Positions 36,831-46,391 of a stretch of DNA of 64,000 nucleotides are shown here, one piece after another. Positions within the stretch are counted from its first letter, which is position 1; every line of letters starts with the position of its first letter. The position numbers and the translations under genes were made by a program. The DNA is from JALHMI01 sp964598535. GTDB taxonomy: Bacteria > Planctomycetota > Planctomycetia > Pirellulales > PALSA-1355. The notes under the pieces were generated by a model, which saw only the letters and a list, made by a program, of their open reading frames with translations, had not been told where the DNA came from and searched no databases. Where the stretch lies: assembly GCA_964598535.1 (NCBI GenBank), contig CAZRCI010000008.1, forward strand, positions 1 through 64,000. Reading direction: 5' to 3'.

Positions 36831-37958
36831 ATGACTTTTGCTGGCCGTATATCTCACCGTTTGTTCCGTCTGAGCCTGTTCCTACTGTCCGCGCTGATGT
36901 TGGCCACAGGCATCGGTTGTAATCGCCCGCAGCCGCAGGTCGCCGAAGTGCGGCTTCCGGACCAGAACGAGCTTCGCGACCGGATCGACAAGGTGATCGC
37001 CTTCAACGGTCATAACCGCCATTTGAGTGCCACGGACCAGGCCGCCTGGCAGATCGTACACGGGGCGCTCGCCTACGGGCCAGACTTTGAAATTTACGTC
37101 GATGGCAAGCTCACGCCGGCGATCGCTTATCTGTTGAATGGCGGCAAGCTCCGCGGCTGGGACATGCGCAAAGGCGATCGCGGCGTCGTGGCCGTTATGG
37201 ATCCCGGTTCGAAAATGGGACAGGGACATCCCGACCAGTGGCTCGGTTATCTCTCGCAGGCCGGCCTTACGCTTGACGATAAAATCGTCGTGAGCGGCGA
37301 GAACTATACGATTCGCGACCTGCTCACTCAAGCTCAGTGGGACATCCGCGAGGGGATGGAAGGCACCTGGACGCTGATGGCCTTCAGCACGTTCCTGCCG
37401 ATCGACGCGGCCTGGGCCGCTAAGGACGGACAGCAATGGGACATCGCGCGGCTCGCCCAGATGGAGGCCGGACAAGACCTGGCAGACAGCGCCTGCGGTG
37501 GCACGCACCGCCTTTATTCGCTGGCCTTGGCTCGCAACAAATACCTGGAAAACGGCGGCAAGATTTCCGCCGATCCGCTGGGCGCCTGGGAGACCGTCGA
37601 CCGAAAGATCAAAGCCACGGTTCGCTCCGCCCGCGAATTCCAGCAGCCGGACGGCAGCTTCTCCACGAACTATTTCTCGCGCGCCGCCCGCAGCGCGGAG
37701 ATTGGTGACCGCATCAGCACCACGGGCCACGTGCTGGAGTATCTGACCGTGGCGCTCGATGACGAAGAGCTCAAGCAGCCCTGGGTGACCCGGGCCGTGC
37801 AGCATCTGGTGCAATGCCTGGAGATGACCCAGGACTACGACCTGGAGTGCGGCGCGCTGTACCACGCCGTTCACGGGCTGATGATCTATCGCGACCGGAT
37901 GTACGGCCCCGCTTCCGAGAACCCGCCGGCGGAGGAGAAGCCGATCGCGGCGCGGTAG
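36831..37958 (+). CDS. Lipoprotein with alpha/alpha-toroid-like helical domain
   Basis: A 375-residue protein from the ATG at 36831. Signal peptide with lipobox LATGIGC gives a lipidated Cys at about 25. The mature part is helical. It has the repeats GDRISTTGHVLEYLTVALDDEEL, WVTRAVQHLVQCLEM and ECGALYHAVHGLMIY, preceded by FQQPDGSFSTNYFSRA, which is like the turns of prenyltransferase/terpene-cyclase toroids. No catalytic DxDD is seen, so it is probably not a cyclase. The function is unknown. It may be anchored in the cytoplasmic or outer membrane. Confidence 0.78.
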   Translation: MTFAGRISHRLFRLSLFLLSALMLATGIGCNRPQPQVAEVRLPDQNELRDRIDKVIAFNGHNRHLSATDQAAWQIVHGALAYGPDFEIYVDGKLTPAIAYLLNGGKLRGWDMRKGDRGVVAVMDPGSKMGQGHPDQWLGYLSQAGLTLDDKIVVSGENYTIRDLLTQAQWDIREGMEGTWTLMAFSTFLPIDAAWAAKDGQQWDIARLAQMEAGQDLADSACGGTHRLYSLALARNKYLENGGKISADPLGAWETVDRKIKATVRSAREFQQPDGSFSTNYFSRAARSAEIGDRISTTGHVLEYLTVALDDEELKQPWVTRAVQHLVQCLEMTQDYDLECGALYHAVHGLMIYRDRMYGPASENPPAEEKPIAAR

Positions 37959-38018
37959 CTCGTTCGCGAAGAGCGCGCCGCCGGTTTGAAAGTTAGCCTG
38001 GCTTTTTGCGGCAATCCG

Positions 38019-39185
38019 TTAATCCAACCAGTCCTGCTCCGCGAGCCGCTCAGGCGTGTAGACCTCGGTCACGTAGCTGATGTCCTTGGAAATCAGCGAT
38101 TCGACCTCGAGCTTGAAGCCGTTCTTGAGCATCTGCTCGATCTCTTTCTGCCAGGCCTTTTTTCCCGCGAACCACGGATAGTTGGCAATCTGCTTGGCGC
38201 GCTTGATGTCCGTATCGTTCAGGTTGATCTTCACGCTGGGCGATAGCTCGCAGCGCTCGAAATCGCGCGAGCGAAGGCCGAGAAACTTGGCGTCCGGAAT
38301 CGCCATGCGCTCCGACTCGAACGCCAGGTTGATCGAACCCTGCTTGATCACGCTATAGATGTAATACCCCCAAGGGTCGTTATCCAGCAGGCAGTACACG
38401 GGCAGCTTGTATTCGTTGTGCAGCCGGCTGAGCATGCGGCGCACGCCGCGTGGCGGCTGGCCGTTGCCGTGGGTGAGAATGCAATTGTATTTTTGCCAGA
38501 ACTTGTCCTCGGCAAAACGCCGCCAGACCGTGTCCTTTTCGACGTGCAGGATGAACGTCGCCGTGCACTTCTTGAACTCGATCACGTCCTGCTCGACGAT
38601 CGAGGGAATGCTATAGCCCGCGGAGCCCATGCGCGCGCAATCGATTTCATCGCCCGTCGCATGATCGAACAGCGTGAGCGGGCCGGCCAGGTTGCCGCGG
38701 TTCGAGGCATACAAGTGGAGCTCTTCGCGGAGGCTGCTCAGGCCGACCTCGATATCCTCGATGACCGGATCGCACTCGTCCTGGTTCTCGAAGGTTTCCT
38801 CGCGCGTGCCTTCGACGGAATGCTTGAGCTTATAGTAGAGACCTCGCAAGCTGAGCGTTTTGCCTTGCTCGATAAGCTGTTTGCAACCGCTGGCCACAAG
38901 CACGGTTTGCATGTAGCTCTTGGCCTGCGAGAGATTGAACAACTGGCGGCGGTTCTTGTTCGACCCCATTTCGATCCGCCGCTTCGTCTTGTTGTACTTG
39001 ACGTTCGAAAGCGCGCGCGTGGGGATCTCGATGAACGGCTCGCGCCGCTTTTCCGCGTCCAGCACGACCCGGTCAGCCAGTCCCACCAGGTCTTTGAGCG
39101 TCTTTTTGTCGCGCTCGCTGAGGACGGCTTTTTCCTGGTTGTCGTCTGATTTTGGGCTGGCTGGCTTACGGCTTTTCTTGGCCAT
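38019..39185 (-). CDS. top6A: DNA topoisomerase VI subunit A
   Basis: A 388-residue Spo11/Top6A protein. The DNA-cleaving tyrosine lies in LRGLYYKLKH (Tyr117 or Tyr118). The Toprim part has Glu216 in LHVEKDTV and the DxD pair Asp268/Asp270 in LLDNDPWGYYI. It cuts both DNA strands and, with subunit B, passes another duplex through. The ATG at 39185 overlaps the end of top6B by 20 bp, so the subunits are translationally coupled. All catalytic residues are present. Confidence 0.94.
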   Translation of the reverse strand: MAKKSRKPASPKSDDNQEKAVLSERDKKTLKDLVGLADRVVLDAEKRREPFIEIPTRALSNVKYNKTKRRIEMGSNKNRRQLFNLSQAKSYMQTVLVASGCKQLIEQGKTLSLRGLYYKLKHSVEGTREETFENQDECDPVIEDIEVGLSSLREELHLYASNRGNLAGPLTLFDHATGDEIDCARMGSAGYSIPSIVEQDVIEFKKCTATFILHVEKDTVWRRFAEDKFWQKYNCILTHGNGQPPRGVRRMLSRLHNEYKLPVYCLLDNDPWGYYIYSVIKQGSINLAFESERMAIPDAKFLGLRSRDFERCELSPSVKINLNDTDIKRAKQIANYPWFAGKKAWQKEIEQMLKNGFKLEVESLISKDISYVTEVYTPERLAEQDWLD

Positions 39186-41340
39186 GATCTTTTGCCTTCT
39201 CTCGGATGCCAAACTCGTTGGTTTTTTCGACGATCAGCACGCTGGGATCGGACTCGAGCGATTCCTCCTCGATGACGCGGCCGCGTTCGTCCATCTTCAT
39301 GTCCGCCGTGGCGGTCTTCTTTTTGGCTACCGACAGAAGCTGCTCGTAGAGCTTGTCGCGGTCCGCGTTATTGATATCGCTCACGGCCGTTGCCACTTCG
39401 CCCAGATAACGCAAGAAAATATTGCGCCGCTCGCCTTCTTGCTTCACTTTCAGCCGCCGCCGCAGATACATCCCCAGCTTGCGCCCGGCCGATTGCAGCG
39501 CCAGCCGCAACTCTTTTTGAATTTCCGGATAACTGGCGACCGCCTCTTTCGATTCGCTGGTGAACGGTACCCAAACGCTGGCCATATGGACCATGATCGT
39601 CACGGGACCGCTCGGCAGGCTCCCGCGCGACTGAGTCAGCCCATAGCTGCGCCAGTTCGTGCTCATCACGGTCTGCGTGATCGCACAGGCCGCGGGCTGA
39701 AACTGCAACGGCACGCGATTGGCATACCGCAGCACGTTCATCGTCTGCCCGGCTTCGAGGTTCACGTTGCGCATCGCCTCGTGCAGCTTCTTCACCTCAC
39801 CCGGCTTGAGCTTGCTGGCCGAAGCCCGGGGGCTGAGGTCCGCCTCCTTGATGATCTGGTCCGCGGCGTCGCTGCCCAGGCCGTAGAAGGTGGTCGAGAG
39901 GAACTGCCGTAGCGTGCGGGCGTCGGTTTCTTCGAGCAGATCTTCGAGCACGTCCAGCGGCACTTTGTTGGCGCTCGACATCCCGCCATAAGCCAGCGCC
40001 ACTTCGATCTGGAACGGATTGCCGCGATAAACGGCCGGCGGACGCGTGGCCGCGACGTAGAACTCGCCGGGCACCACCTGGTGCAGGCCCTTGAGCAACA
40101 GCTCCTCGCCGATCGGCGAGATGCAATCGGTTGACGGCGCGGCGATTTTCGTCTCGCGCAGCGCCTGGAACAACTTGTCGGCTTCGTTTCGCCCCACCTT
40201 CGCCGTGCTGGTGCGCGTGCTGATGCCGGCGGTCTGGCAAACCTTCGACGCGACCGACGAGCTCACCTTGCTAAAGCTCGAGGAGAGGAACTGCGAAAGC
40301 GTTTGTCCCCGCGCGTCCGAGAGCATTGTCACCAGCATGCCCAACTCGATGCCGTAAGGATGCGGTTTGATCTCCTTCGGCTCGCGCGGCAGTTGATCGG
40401 TCGAGCGATCGTACAGCTTCTCTTCGCCTTGGCCCGAGCCCGCCTCCGGATCGAGGTAATGAATCCGCACGTGCGGGTTGGCGATCGCCGTTTGTTCCAG
40501 ATACTCGTCGACGCTGCCGCGGCCGCGAAGGTACTTGCCTTCGAGCTCGATGGTCACGCGCGTCCCGTGGGCGATGTCGATCCACTCGATACCGTGCTTC
40601 TCGACGTAGCTCGCGCCCGCGGCCCCTGGCGGAATGTCTTCGCCTTCGCCCTTGCCGTTCAAGATCTCCGGCAGGTTGCGTTTCGTGTCGATCTTGATCT
40701 CGTAGTAGTGGGCCGGCTTCTTGGGCGAGATCTTCGAAACGATCTTCACCGGCTTGCCCGTCGTCAGCACGCCGTACATGCCCGCGGCGCTGATGCCGAT
40801 GCCCTGCTGCCCACGGCTCATCCGCAGCCGGTGAAACTTCGAGCCGTACAGCAGCTTGCCGAAGATCAGCGGAATCTGCTTCTTGAGAATGCCGGGGCCA
40901 TTGTCCTGCACGCCGACCTTGTAACGGTTGGGGCCGGTCTGCTCGACGTGAACCCAGATCTCGGGCAGGATGCCGGCCTCTTCGCAAGCGTCGAGCGAGT
41001 TATCGACCGCTTCTTTGATCGTGGTGAGCAGCGCCTTGCGCGGGTTGTCGAACCCGAGCAGATGGCGGTTCTTGGCGAAGAATTCGCTCACCGAGATATC
41101 GCGCTGGCTGGCGGCCATGCTCTGGGCCGTGGCCCGGCGCGATTTGCGGGCGTTGCCGTTGCTAGCAGCCGCTTCGCCGTTGGAGGACTCTTCGGCGGCG
41201 TCTTCGACCGGCTCGTTGGCGCCGTCTTCGCTGCCATCTTCGGCGGTGTCTGCGGCGGTGTCTGCGGCGATTCGGTTGTGTTTCGAGGGTTTCGCCGCAC
41301 GCCCGGCGTGCGCGCCGTTCTTACTGGGTTGCTTGGCCAT
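39166..41340 (-). CDS. top6B: DNA topoisomerase VI subunit B
   Basis: A 724-residue ATPase subunit from the ATG at 41340 (GTG at 41343 is the alternative). The first 80 residues are Ala/Glu-rich and charged and look disordered. The GHKL ATPase follows: EAVDNSLDA at 110-118, DNGPG at 146-150 and GQQGIG at 177-182. Two helix-hairpin-like segments are visible later (FLSSSFSKVSSSVASKV and FLSTTFYGLGSDAADQI), then the transducer domain. It binds ATP and closes on DNA with subunit A. It is the promoter-proximal gene of the top6BA operon. Confidence 0.94.
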   Translation of the reverse strand: MAKQPSKNGAHAGRAAKPSKHNRIAADTAADTAEDGSEDGANEPVEDAAEESSNGEAAASNGNARKSRRATAQSMAASQRDISVSEFFAKNRHLLGFDNPRKALLTTIKEAVDNSLDACEEAGILPEIWVHVEQTGPNRYKVGVQDNGPGILKKQIPLIFGKLLYGSKFHRLRMSRGQQGIGISAAGMYGVLTTGKPVKIVSKISPKKPAHYYEIKIDTKRNLPEILNGKGEGEDIPPGAAGASYVEKHGIEWIDIAHGTRVTIELEGKYLRGRGSVDEYLEQTAIANPHVRIHYLDPEAGSGQGEEKLYDRSTDQLPREPKEIKPHPYGIELGMLVTMLSDARGQTLSQFLSSSFSKVSSSVASKVCQTAGISTRTSTAKVGRNEADKLFQALRETKIAAPSTDCISPIGEELLLKGLHQVVPGEFYVAATRPPAVYRGNPFQIEVALAYGGMSSANKVPLDVLEDLLEETDARTLRQFLSTTFYGLGSDAADQIIKEADLSPRASASKLKPGEVKKLHEAMRNVNLEAGQTMNVLRYANRVPLQFQPAACAITQTVMSTNWRSYGLTQSRGSLPSGPVTIMVHMASVWVPFTSESKEAVASYPEIQKELRLALQSAGRKLGMYLRRRLKVKQEGERRNIFLRYLGEVATAVSDINNADRDKLYEQLLSVAKKKTATADMKMDERGRVIEEESLESDPSVLIVEKTNEFGIREKAKDHGQEKP

Positions 41341-41796
41341 CACGGTAATTAGTCAAAGGTGATAAAGCTTGCGGAGGGCACAAGTCGGAGGGGGGAGAGC
41401 ATGGGGCGTATATCGCCCGACTCGACCATCCGTGTCGACCCATGTTGGAAGGGATTCCGCTGGTAGCGAATATACCGATTGTAGGCCCGGCCTGTCAGCC
41501 GCAATCGTCCGAAAGCTGCGGGAAAGCAGGCTCAATTGCGATATTCGGCATACAAAGATTCACCCGTCCCGGCGGCTCTTGCCGAGATTGTTTGTGGAGA
41601 GACGGACCGCGATCCGTGCCCGGCAATGGGCCGCGCGGTTTTTTCCGCCTGCCAGCAACCCCCGACCTTGCACTTCCCCTTCGCCCCACCTCGTTCTGTG
41701 AGGGTAGCCGCGCTGGTTCATCCGAACCTGTCCGCGACCGCCGTGGAGAGTCACAGACGCTTTCCTATCATTTCCGGTTCATGGAGGAATACGGCA
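41341..41796. other. Non-coding gap between divergent top6B and small secreted protein genes
   Basis: About 455 bp. Short ORFs occur in several frames, but none has a credible start, ribosome-binding site or composition. It must contain the top6BA promoter. No structure that I can name is seen. Confidence 0.5.
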
Positions 41797-42117
41797 ATGC
41801 TTCGCACATCGCTGCGCGCCGCTCTGGCGGCGTTTGTCATCGCACTGGCGGGTCTCGGCGCTTCGCAAGCGCGGGCCGAGCATCCCGACATTTTCTACAA
41901 TTACTACCAGGGCCCCACGGTGTTCGGCCAGGGCACGCCGGCGCAGCTTTATATCTCGCCGCGACCTACGCCGCCGATGGTGGGCCATACCTGGATCACC
42001 TATCCGCCGCTCAATCCGCACGAGTTCCTGTATCACCACCATCGAAAGCACTACAAGTACTACCGCAACGGCGGCTACACCACGGCCAAGGTGAAATATG
42101 GCTTCCATTTTTGGTAG
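41797..42117 (+). CDS. Small secreted Tyr/His-rich protein
   Basis: A 106-residue protein with GGAGGA about 12 nt before the ATG. Signal peptide about 1-27 ending SQARA. The mature part (about 79 residues) is rich in Tyr, His, Pro and Gly: FYNYYQGPTVFGQG, then PLNPHEFLYHHHRKHYKYYRNGGY, ending FHFW. There are no cysteines. It is similar in layout to the gene 215 bp downstream. The His/Tyr clusters could bind metal, but the function is unknown. Confidence 0.75.
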   Translation: MLRTSLRAALAAFVIALAGLGASQARAEHPDIFYNYYQGPTVFGQGTPAQLYISPRPTPPMVGHTWITYPPLNPHEFLYHHHRKHYKYYRNGGYTTAKVKYGFHFW

Positions 42118-42331
42118 TCGCCGCTCGCCGGCACGGGTGAGCCCGCCGCGCCGTTGAACAAGATGAACATCCTCGGCTCACTCAGCATCGAGCGTGACCG
42201 AGAGAGCGCGATTCCCCGCTACGGACAACACTCCCGCCTCGCATTCCTCCTCCGGCGTCCGGCCGCGCGAAACCTCCACGCGCGGCCGGACGCACCCCCA
42301 ACGTGCAACCCCGCCCATAAGGATCCCGCCT

Positions 42332-42706
42332 ATGCATCGCCGCAAATTTGTGCTCGTGGCGCTCGCCGTGGCCGCCGCTTTTTCGGCCGCGTCGGCGCAG
42401 GCTTTCGACGAGACGCACCACGGGCACAACGCCCGGTATCGTGCGAGCCTCCGCCCCTGGCACGGCCGCTACTACAACGTGCAGTACGGTCAGGCCGTGT
42501 CGATTGTTGTGCCGCCGACCGCCGAGCTCACGACCGACTACGGTTGGGGCTCGGTCTCCTCGCGCATGACGCGCAACGACCATCAATTCCAACGCCCCTG
42601 GCCCGGCCCGGTCGGCCGCTGGACCCCCTACGGCTTCCTGCCGACGCCGGCCTTTCCCAGCGATACGCGCCAGTTCGGCTACTACTACAACCGCGGCCCG
42701 TGGTAG
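42332..42706 (+). CDS. Small secreted protein, same layout as its neighbour
   Basis: A 124-residue protein with AAGGA upstream of the ATG and a signal peptide (MHRRKFVLVALAVAAAFSAA, cleaved about residue 24). The mature sequence is rich in Tyr, Trp, Arg and His: THHGHNARYRAS, PWHGRYYNVQYG, FQRPWPGPVGRWTPYG and a C-terminal YYYNRGPW. It has no cysteine and no recognisable family. Together with the gene at 41797 it forms a probable two-gene operon for secreted aromatic-rich proteins. Confidence 0.75.
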   Translation: MHRRKFVLVALAVAAAFSAASAQAFDETHHGHNARYRASLRPWHGRYYNVQYGQAVSIVVPPTAELTTDYGWGSVSSRMTRNDHQFQRPWPGPVGRWTPYGFLPTPAFPSDTRQFGYYYNRGPW

Positions 42707-42887
42707 TGCCGGCACGCCGGACGCACGCGGACGTTTCTCACCGCCCGGCGTCGTGACGACTTCCCCCAGCGTCACGACGCCGCTTTTATTTTCCCGCCGC
42801 GCCGCCCTGGTGCGGTATTCCCGCTTACGATCCGAGCTGCCCGCGGGTTCTTCTCGAAGCTCTCGGCACGCTCGGCCCGAGTGCGTC

Positions 42888-45800
42888 TCAGCGAGCCGCT
42901 TCCTGGGCGAGCGCGTCGAATCGCGCTTTCAAGTCGCCGTCGAGGCTCGGATACTTCGCCACGACGCGCTCGATCGTGGTCCGGGCTTCAGCGCGTCGGC
43001 CCAGTTTGAGTTGCGTGCCGGCGAGTCCCGCGTGCGCGCGAAACCAACGTGCCGTGCCGGGCCGGCTCTTGCGCGCAACATCGGTCCAGATGGAAAGCGC
43101 CGCTTCCCGATCGGCTTGGTTGCCTTCGTCCAGCAGCATCGCCAATTCTTCGTGGGTTTGGCCGTCGCGCGGAAACTCGCGCGCGAGTTGCTGTAAGGCT
43201 TCGAGTCCCTGCTGTCGGCGTCCCGTCTGCGCAAGCGTCAGCGCGTAGCTGCGTCGAACGGACCGCAGCGCGGCGCTATCCAGGTCTCCGGGCTGTTCGA
43301 GCAGCCGAGTTTCAATATCCAATTCGATCTGGGTCAGTTTCGCGACCGCATCCGCGTCAGTTTGCCGGCGGCGGACCCTGGCGATTGTCTCCAGCAGCGC
43401 GAGCTGCTCGCGGCTCTCCAGAATCTCGTCGACCAGCGCATCGGCCTGGCCTCCCTTGCCTTGTAGCGCGAGCGCCGGCGCCAGCCAGCGGCGCGCCTCG
43501 GCCTGCCATTCCGCCGGCGCTTCGCGATCGGTGCCGAGCATACCGCGCAACAGCCGTTCGGCCGGCAGCGCGCCGCCAGGCATCTCCAGCAGCCAGATAC
43601 GCGCGGCCGACATCGCCGCGGCGCGTGTGCCCGCATCAGGCTTTGCGCCGCGAGTGGCCGCCGCGCTGGCGACTCGTTCGAGCGCCGCGAGCGCCTCCTC
43701 GGCGAGCTGCCGGGGATCGCCGCCGCGGTCGCGCGTTTCCGCCAGCCAGGCTTCGTAGCAACGGCCGAGCGCTTCGGCGGCGCCGCCATATTGAGGGTCG
43801 CTCGGTTTGACCTTCAAAAGCAGCTCGATCGCTTCGGACCATTTGCGGTCGTGTTCCGCCAGCCGTCCCAGCCAGCTATAAGCCTGGCAGGCCGTTTCTC
43901 CAGCGGGCCATTGTTGCACGTGTTCGCGCAGCAGCCGCACGTACTGCTCCAGCCGCGGCGGTGTCTCCGACTGTGCGATCTGGCCGGCGCAGAACGCCGC
44001 CATCAGATGAGCGCTTGCCGCTTGCGGCGAGGTTGGCGAGTCGCGGGCAATTTTTTGGTAGCGCTCTAGCGCCTGGGCATGGTTGCCGCGTTCCTTCTCG
44101 ATCGTGGCGGCCGAGTACGCCGCTTCGACCGCCTTCTCCGGCAATCCTTCTTCGCCCGCTTGCTGCGCCGCTCGATCGAACGCGGCGATTGCTTTGTCGA
44201 GTTCGCCACCGCGATAGAATCCGGCCGCGCTGAACGCCAGCGTGGCGTAGCTCTGCGTGCCGCCGCTGCCGGCGACCGAAGCGGCCAACAGCGAGTCTGC
44301 CCGCCGAATCCAGGACCCGCTAAACGAACGCCGAATTTCGGCGGCCTGATCCACCGCCCGCTGCTGCCATCGGGTTGCCTCGCCGTCGTTGTGCCGATCG
44401 GCTTCGCGCCGCCAGGCCGCCAGAAAAGCTTCGAGCCTGGCAAAATCCAACTCGGCGCTTGGCGCCCGATCGGCCGCGGTTCCGGCCTCGGCCAAGGCGT
44501 CATCCACGTTGCCGCGTTGTAGGGCCACGCGAATGCGCTCGGCGCGCAACTGCTGCTCGATGGCCGGCGGGGGGCTCTGCGAGCTCAGGGTCTTGAGCTG
44601 CTGTTCGGCTTCCCGCAGATCGCCCAAGAGTCGTCGCCGGGCAAGCTCCTCGAGCGCCGCCCTCCAGTACAGAAGGTTCTGTTCCTTGTGCCGCGAGAGC
44701 AGCGAGAGTGCTTCGCCGGCGCGCGTCAGTGAGTTAAGCCGGTCCGCGCTGGCCGGCGGATAGCACTCGGCCTGGTTGCGCAAAGCCCGCGCCAATTCGA
44801 GCTGCACGTTCAGTTCGAGCGACTGCAATTCGGCAACGGTAAGCTCATCGCCGGTCATTCGCGGCGTGCCCTGCTGCCGCAAGCCGCTGGCCACCAGCTT
44901 GGCGACTTCTTCGAGCCGATTGATGGCGTCCCGCAACACGCGTCGGGCATCCTCCATGGCCGGCGCGGCGTAGTCTTCGTGCGCGTCGTAGCGCGCGATC
45001 TGGCCTTCGGCCAAACGCCCAACCGCTTCCTGCGTGCGCACCAGCAGCAGCCGCGGCGATTGGGAATATTTTTCCGCATAGGCCTGGGCGATTTGCGCCG
45101 CGCGTTCCCAAAGCGGCAAGGCGTCGCCCGGCGGCACGGCCAGCGCATGCTCGGTGAGCGTCCGTAAAAGCTCGACCACCACGTCCGTGCGCTGCCGCTC
45201 GTCGAGCTCTGTTTGCGTAAGCCGGTTTTCGCAGCTCTTTTCGGCCAGCTCATACAGGCCCCGCCCGCGCAGCCCTTCAAGGTACCCGCCGCTCGGCGGA
45301 GTCGCCCGGCGCGGCGGCGCGGCGAGCCGTTCGAGCTGTTGCACGGCGAGTCGTCCGGCCGGTGTGTCGGGATACTCGGCCGCGGCTTCGCGATAAAGTC
45401 CCACGGCCTGATCCGCGCGCTGAAGCGTCTCGAGCGCTTGCGCCGTCGTGACCAGCGCCTGTGCCGCCAACGTCCGCTCGTTGCGGAATTCAATGGGCAC
45501 GCGCAGCAGCGCGAGCGCCGCGGCTTGCGGGTCCGTCGTGAGGAGCGAACGCCCCAGCACATAGTAGGCGCCCGCGCGCAGCGACTCGTCGCTGGCGTCG
45601 ATGCGAGCCGAGAACGATCGCCGTTGCTGGTCGGTGGCGTTGTTCGCCCCGGCTCGCCAAAGTTGGGCATACGCCAGCCAGACGATCCTTGGATCGTCGC
45701 GGGTGAGCAGCGTTCGCAGCGCGGCGAGGGCCTCGGGCCGCGATGGCGAATCGATCAGCAGGCTCGCGCCCATCAAGGCGGTGGCCGGCGGATCCTGCCT

Positions 45801-46364
45801 GGTCAGCCACTCCTGCGCTCGCGATACGACTTCAGGCCGCGGAGGCTCTTCGTTCCACACGAGCGGAATCGCGTCGAAGTATTGCGTGGTTGGATCGCTG
45901 GCCAGCAGCATTTGAAAATACTTGCCCGCCTCGTCCCATTGGCCGAGATTCCGCAAGCACCAAACCGCTTGAGCAAGGATCTGCCGGCGCACCCATTGCC
46001 GCGGTTCGCGCTGCGCTTCAAGCGCGCGCTGATAACTGGCGAGCGCCAACTGCCAATCTCCCGCCGCGAACCGTTCGTCTCCGCTCACCTGGTCGGGCGA
46101 GCGCACAAATTCGATCCGAGCCACGCTGGCGGCGGCCACCGTTCGGCCTTGCCCCGAGTCGTTTTCAATCCGCAGCTCACGGCCGGTATGCTCGACGATC
46201 GTTCCGCGCAGGCGGATCAGCGCGATCCCGGGACCTTCCGGCTTGAGATAGACGGCGTCTTCCGCCATGCAAAGGCCGCTCGCGAGGCAAACCATGCCGA
46301 CGACGCAAATGGTACTCGCGAGGCAAACGAGCAGCAGTCTCGGGGCGCGCTGGCGGACTGACAT
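42888..46364 (-). CDS. Giant TPR-repeat secreted protein
   Basis: A 1158-residue protein with a signal peptide (about 1-34). A small beta domain with RLRGTIVEHTGRELRIENDSGQGRTV follows. From about 95 to the end the chain is nearly all helical with many TPR-like pairs, for example DWQLALASYQRALEAQ, RADQAVGLYREAAAEYPDTPAGRLA, GELDKAIAAFDRAAQQ and RGNHAQALERYQKIARDSPTS. It is probably a periplasmic scaffold. It follows the VWA paralogue after 27 bp on the same strand, so the two are likely co-transcribed and may work together. Confidence 0.85.
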   Translation of the reverse strand: MSVRQRAPRLLLVCLASTICVVGMVCLASGLCMAEDAVYLKPEGPGIALIRLRGTIVEHTGRELRIENDSGQGRTVAAASVARIEFVRSPDQVSGDERFAAGDWQLALASYQRALEAQREPRQWVRRQILAQAVWCLRNLGQWDEAGKYFQMLLASDPTTQYFDAIPLVWNEEPPRPEVVSRAQEWLTRQDPPATALMGASLLIDSPSRPEALAALRTLLTRDDPRIVWLAYAQLWRAGANNATDQQRRSFSARIDASDESLRAGAYYVLGRSLLTTDPQAAALALLRVPIEFRNERTLAAQALVTTAQALETLQRADQAVGLYREAAAEYPDTPAGRLAVQQLERLAAPPRRATPPSGGYLEGLRGRGLYELAEKSCENRLTQTELDERQRTDVVVELLRTLTEHALAVPPGDALPLWERAAQIAQAYAEKYSQSPRLLLVRTQEAVGRLAEGQIARYDAHEDYAAPAMEDARRVLRDAINRLEEVAKLVASGLRQQGTPRMTGDELTVAELQSLELNVQLELARALRNQAECYPPASADRLNSLTRAGEALSLLSRHKEQNLLYWRAALEELARRRLLGDLREAEQQLKTLSSQSPPPAIEQQLRAERIRVALQRGNVDDALAEAGTAADRAPSAELDFARLEAFLAAWRREADRHNDGEATRWQQRAVDQAAEIRRSFSGSWIRRADSLLAASVAGSGGTQSYATLAFSAAGFYRGGELDKAIAAFDRAAQQAGEEGLPEKAVEAAYSAATIEKERGNHAQALERYQKIARDSPTSPQAASAHLMAAFCAGQIAQSETPPRLEQYVRLLREHVQQWPAGETACQAYSWLGRLAEHDRKWSEAIELLLKVKPSDPQYGGAAEALGRCYEAWLAETRDRGGDPRQLAEEALAALERVASAAATRGAKPDAGTRAAAMSAARIWLLEMPGGALPAERLLRGMLGTDREAPAEWQAEARRWLAPALALQGKGGQADALVDEILESREQLALLETIARVRRRQTDADAVAKLTQIELDIETRLLEQPGDLDSAALRSVRRSYALTLAQTGRRQQGLEALQQLAREFPRDGQTHEELAMLLDEGNQADREAALSIWTDVARKSRPGTARWFRAHAGLAGTQLKLGRRAEARTTIERVVAKYPSLDGDLKARFDALAQEAAR

Positions 46365-46391
46365 GCGTTCTCGCTTATCCCCTGCTGGCGT

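Noticed and set aside
36831..37958. Squalene-hopene or terpene cyclase
   Set aside because: The helical repeats are suggestive, but the DxDD and QW motifs needed for a cyclase are not present, and the protein is a lipoprotein.
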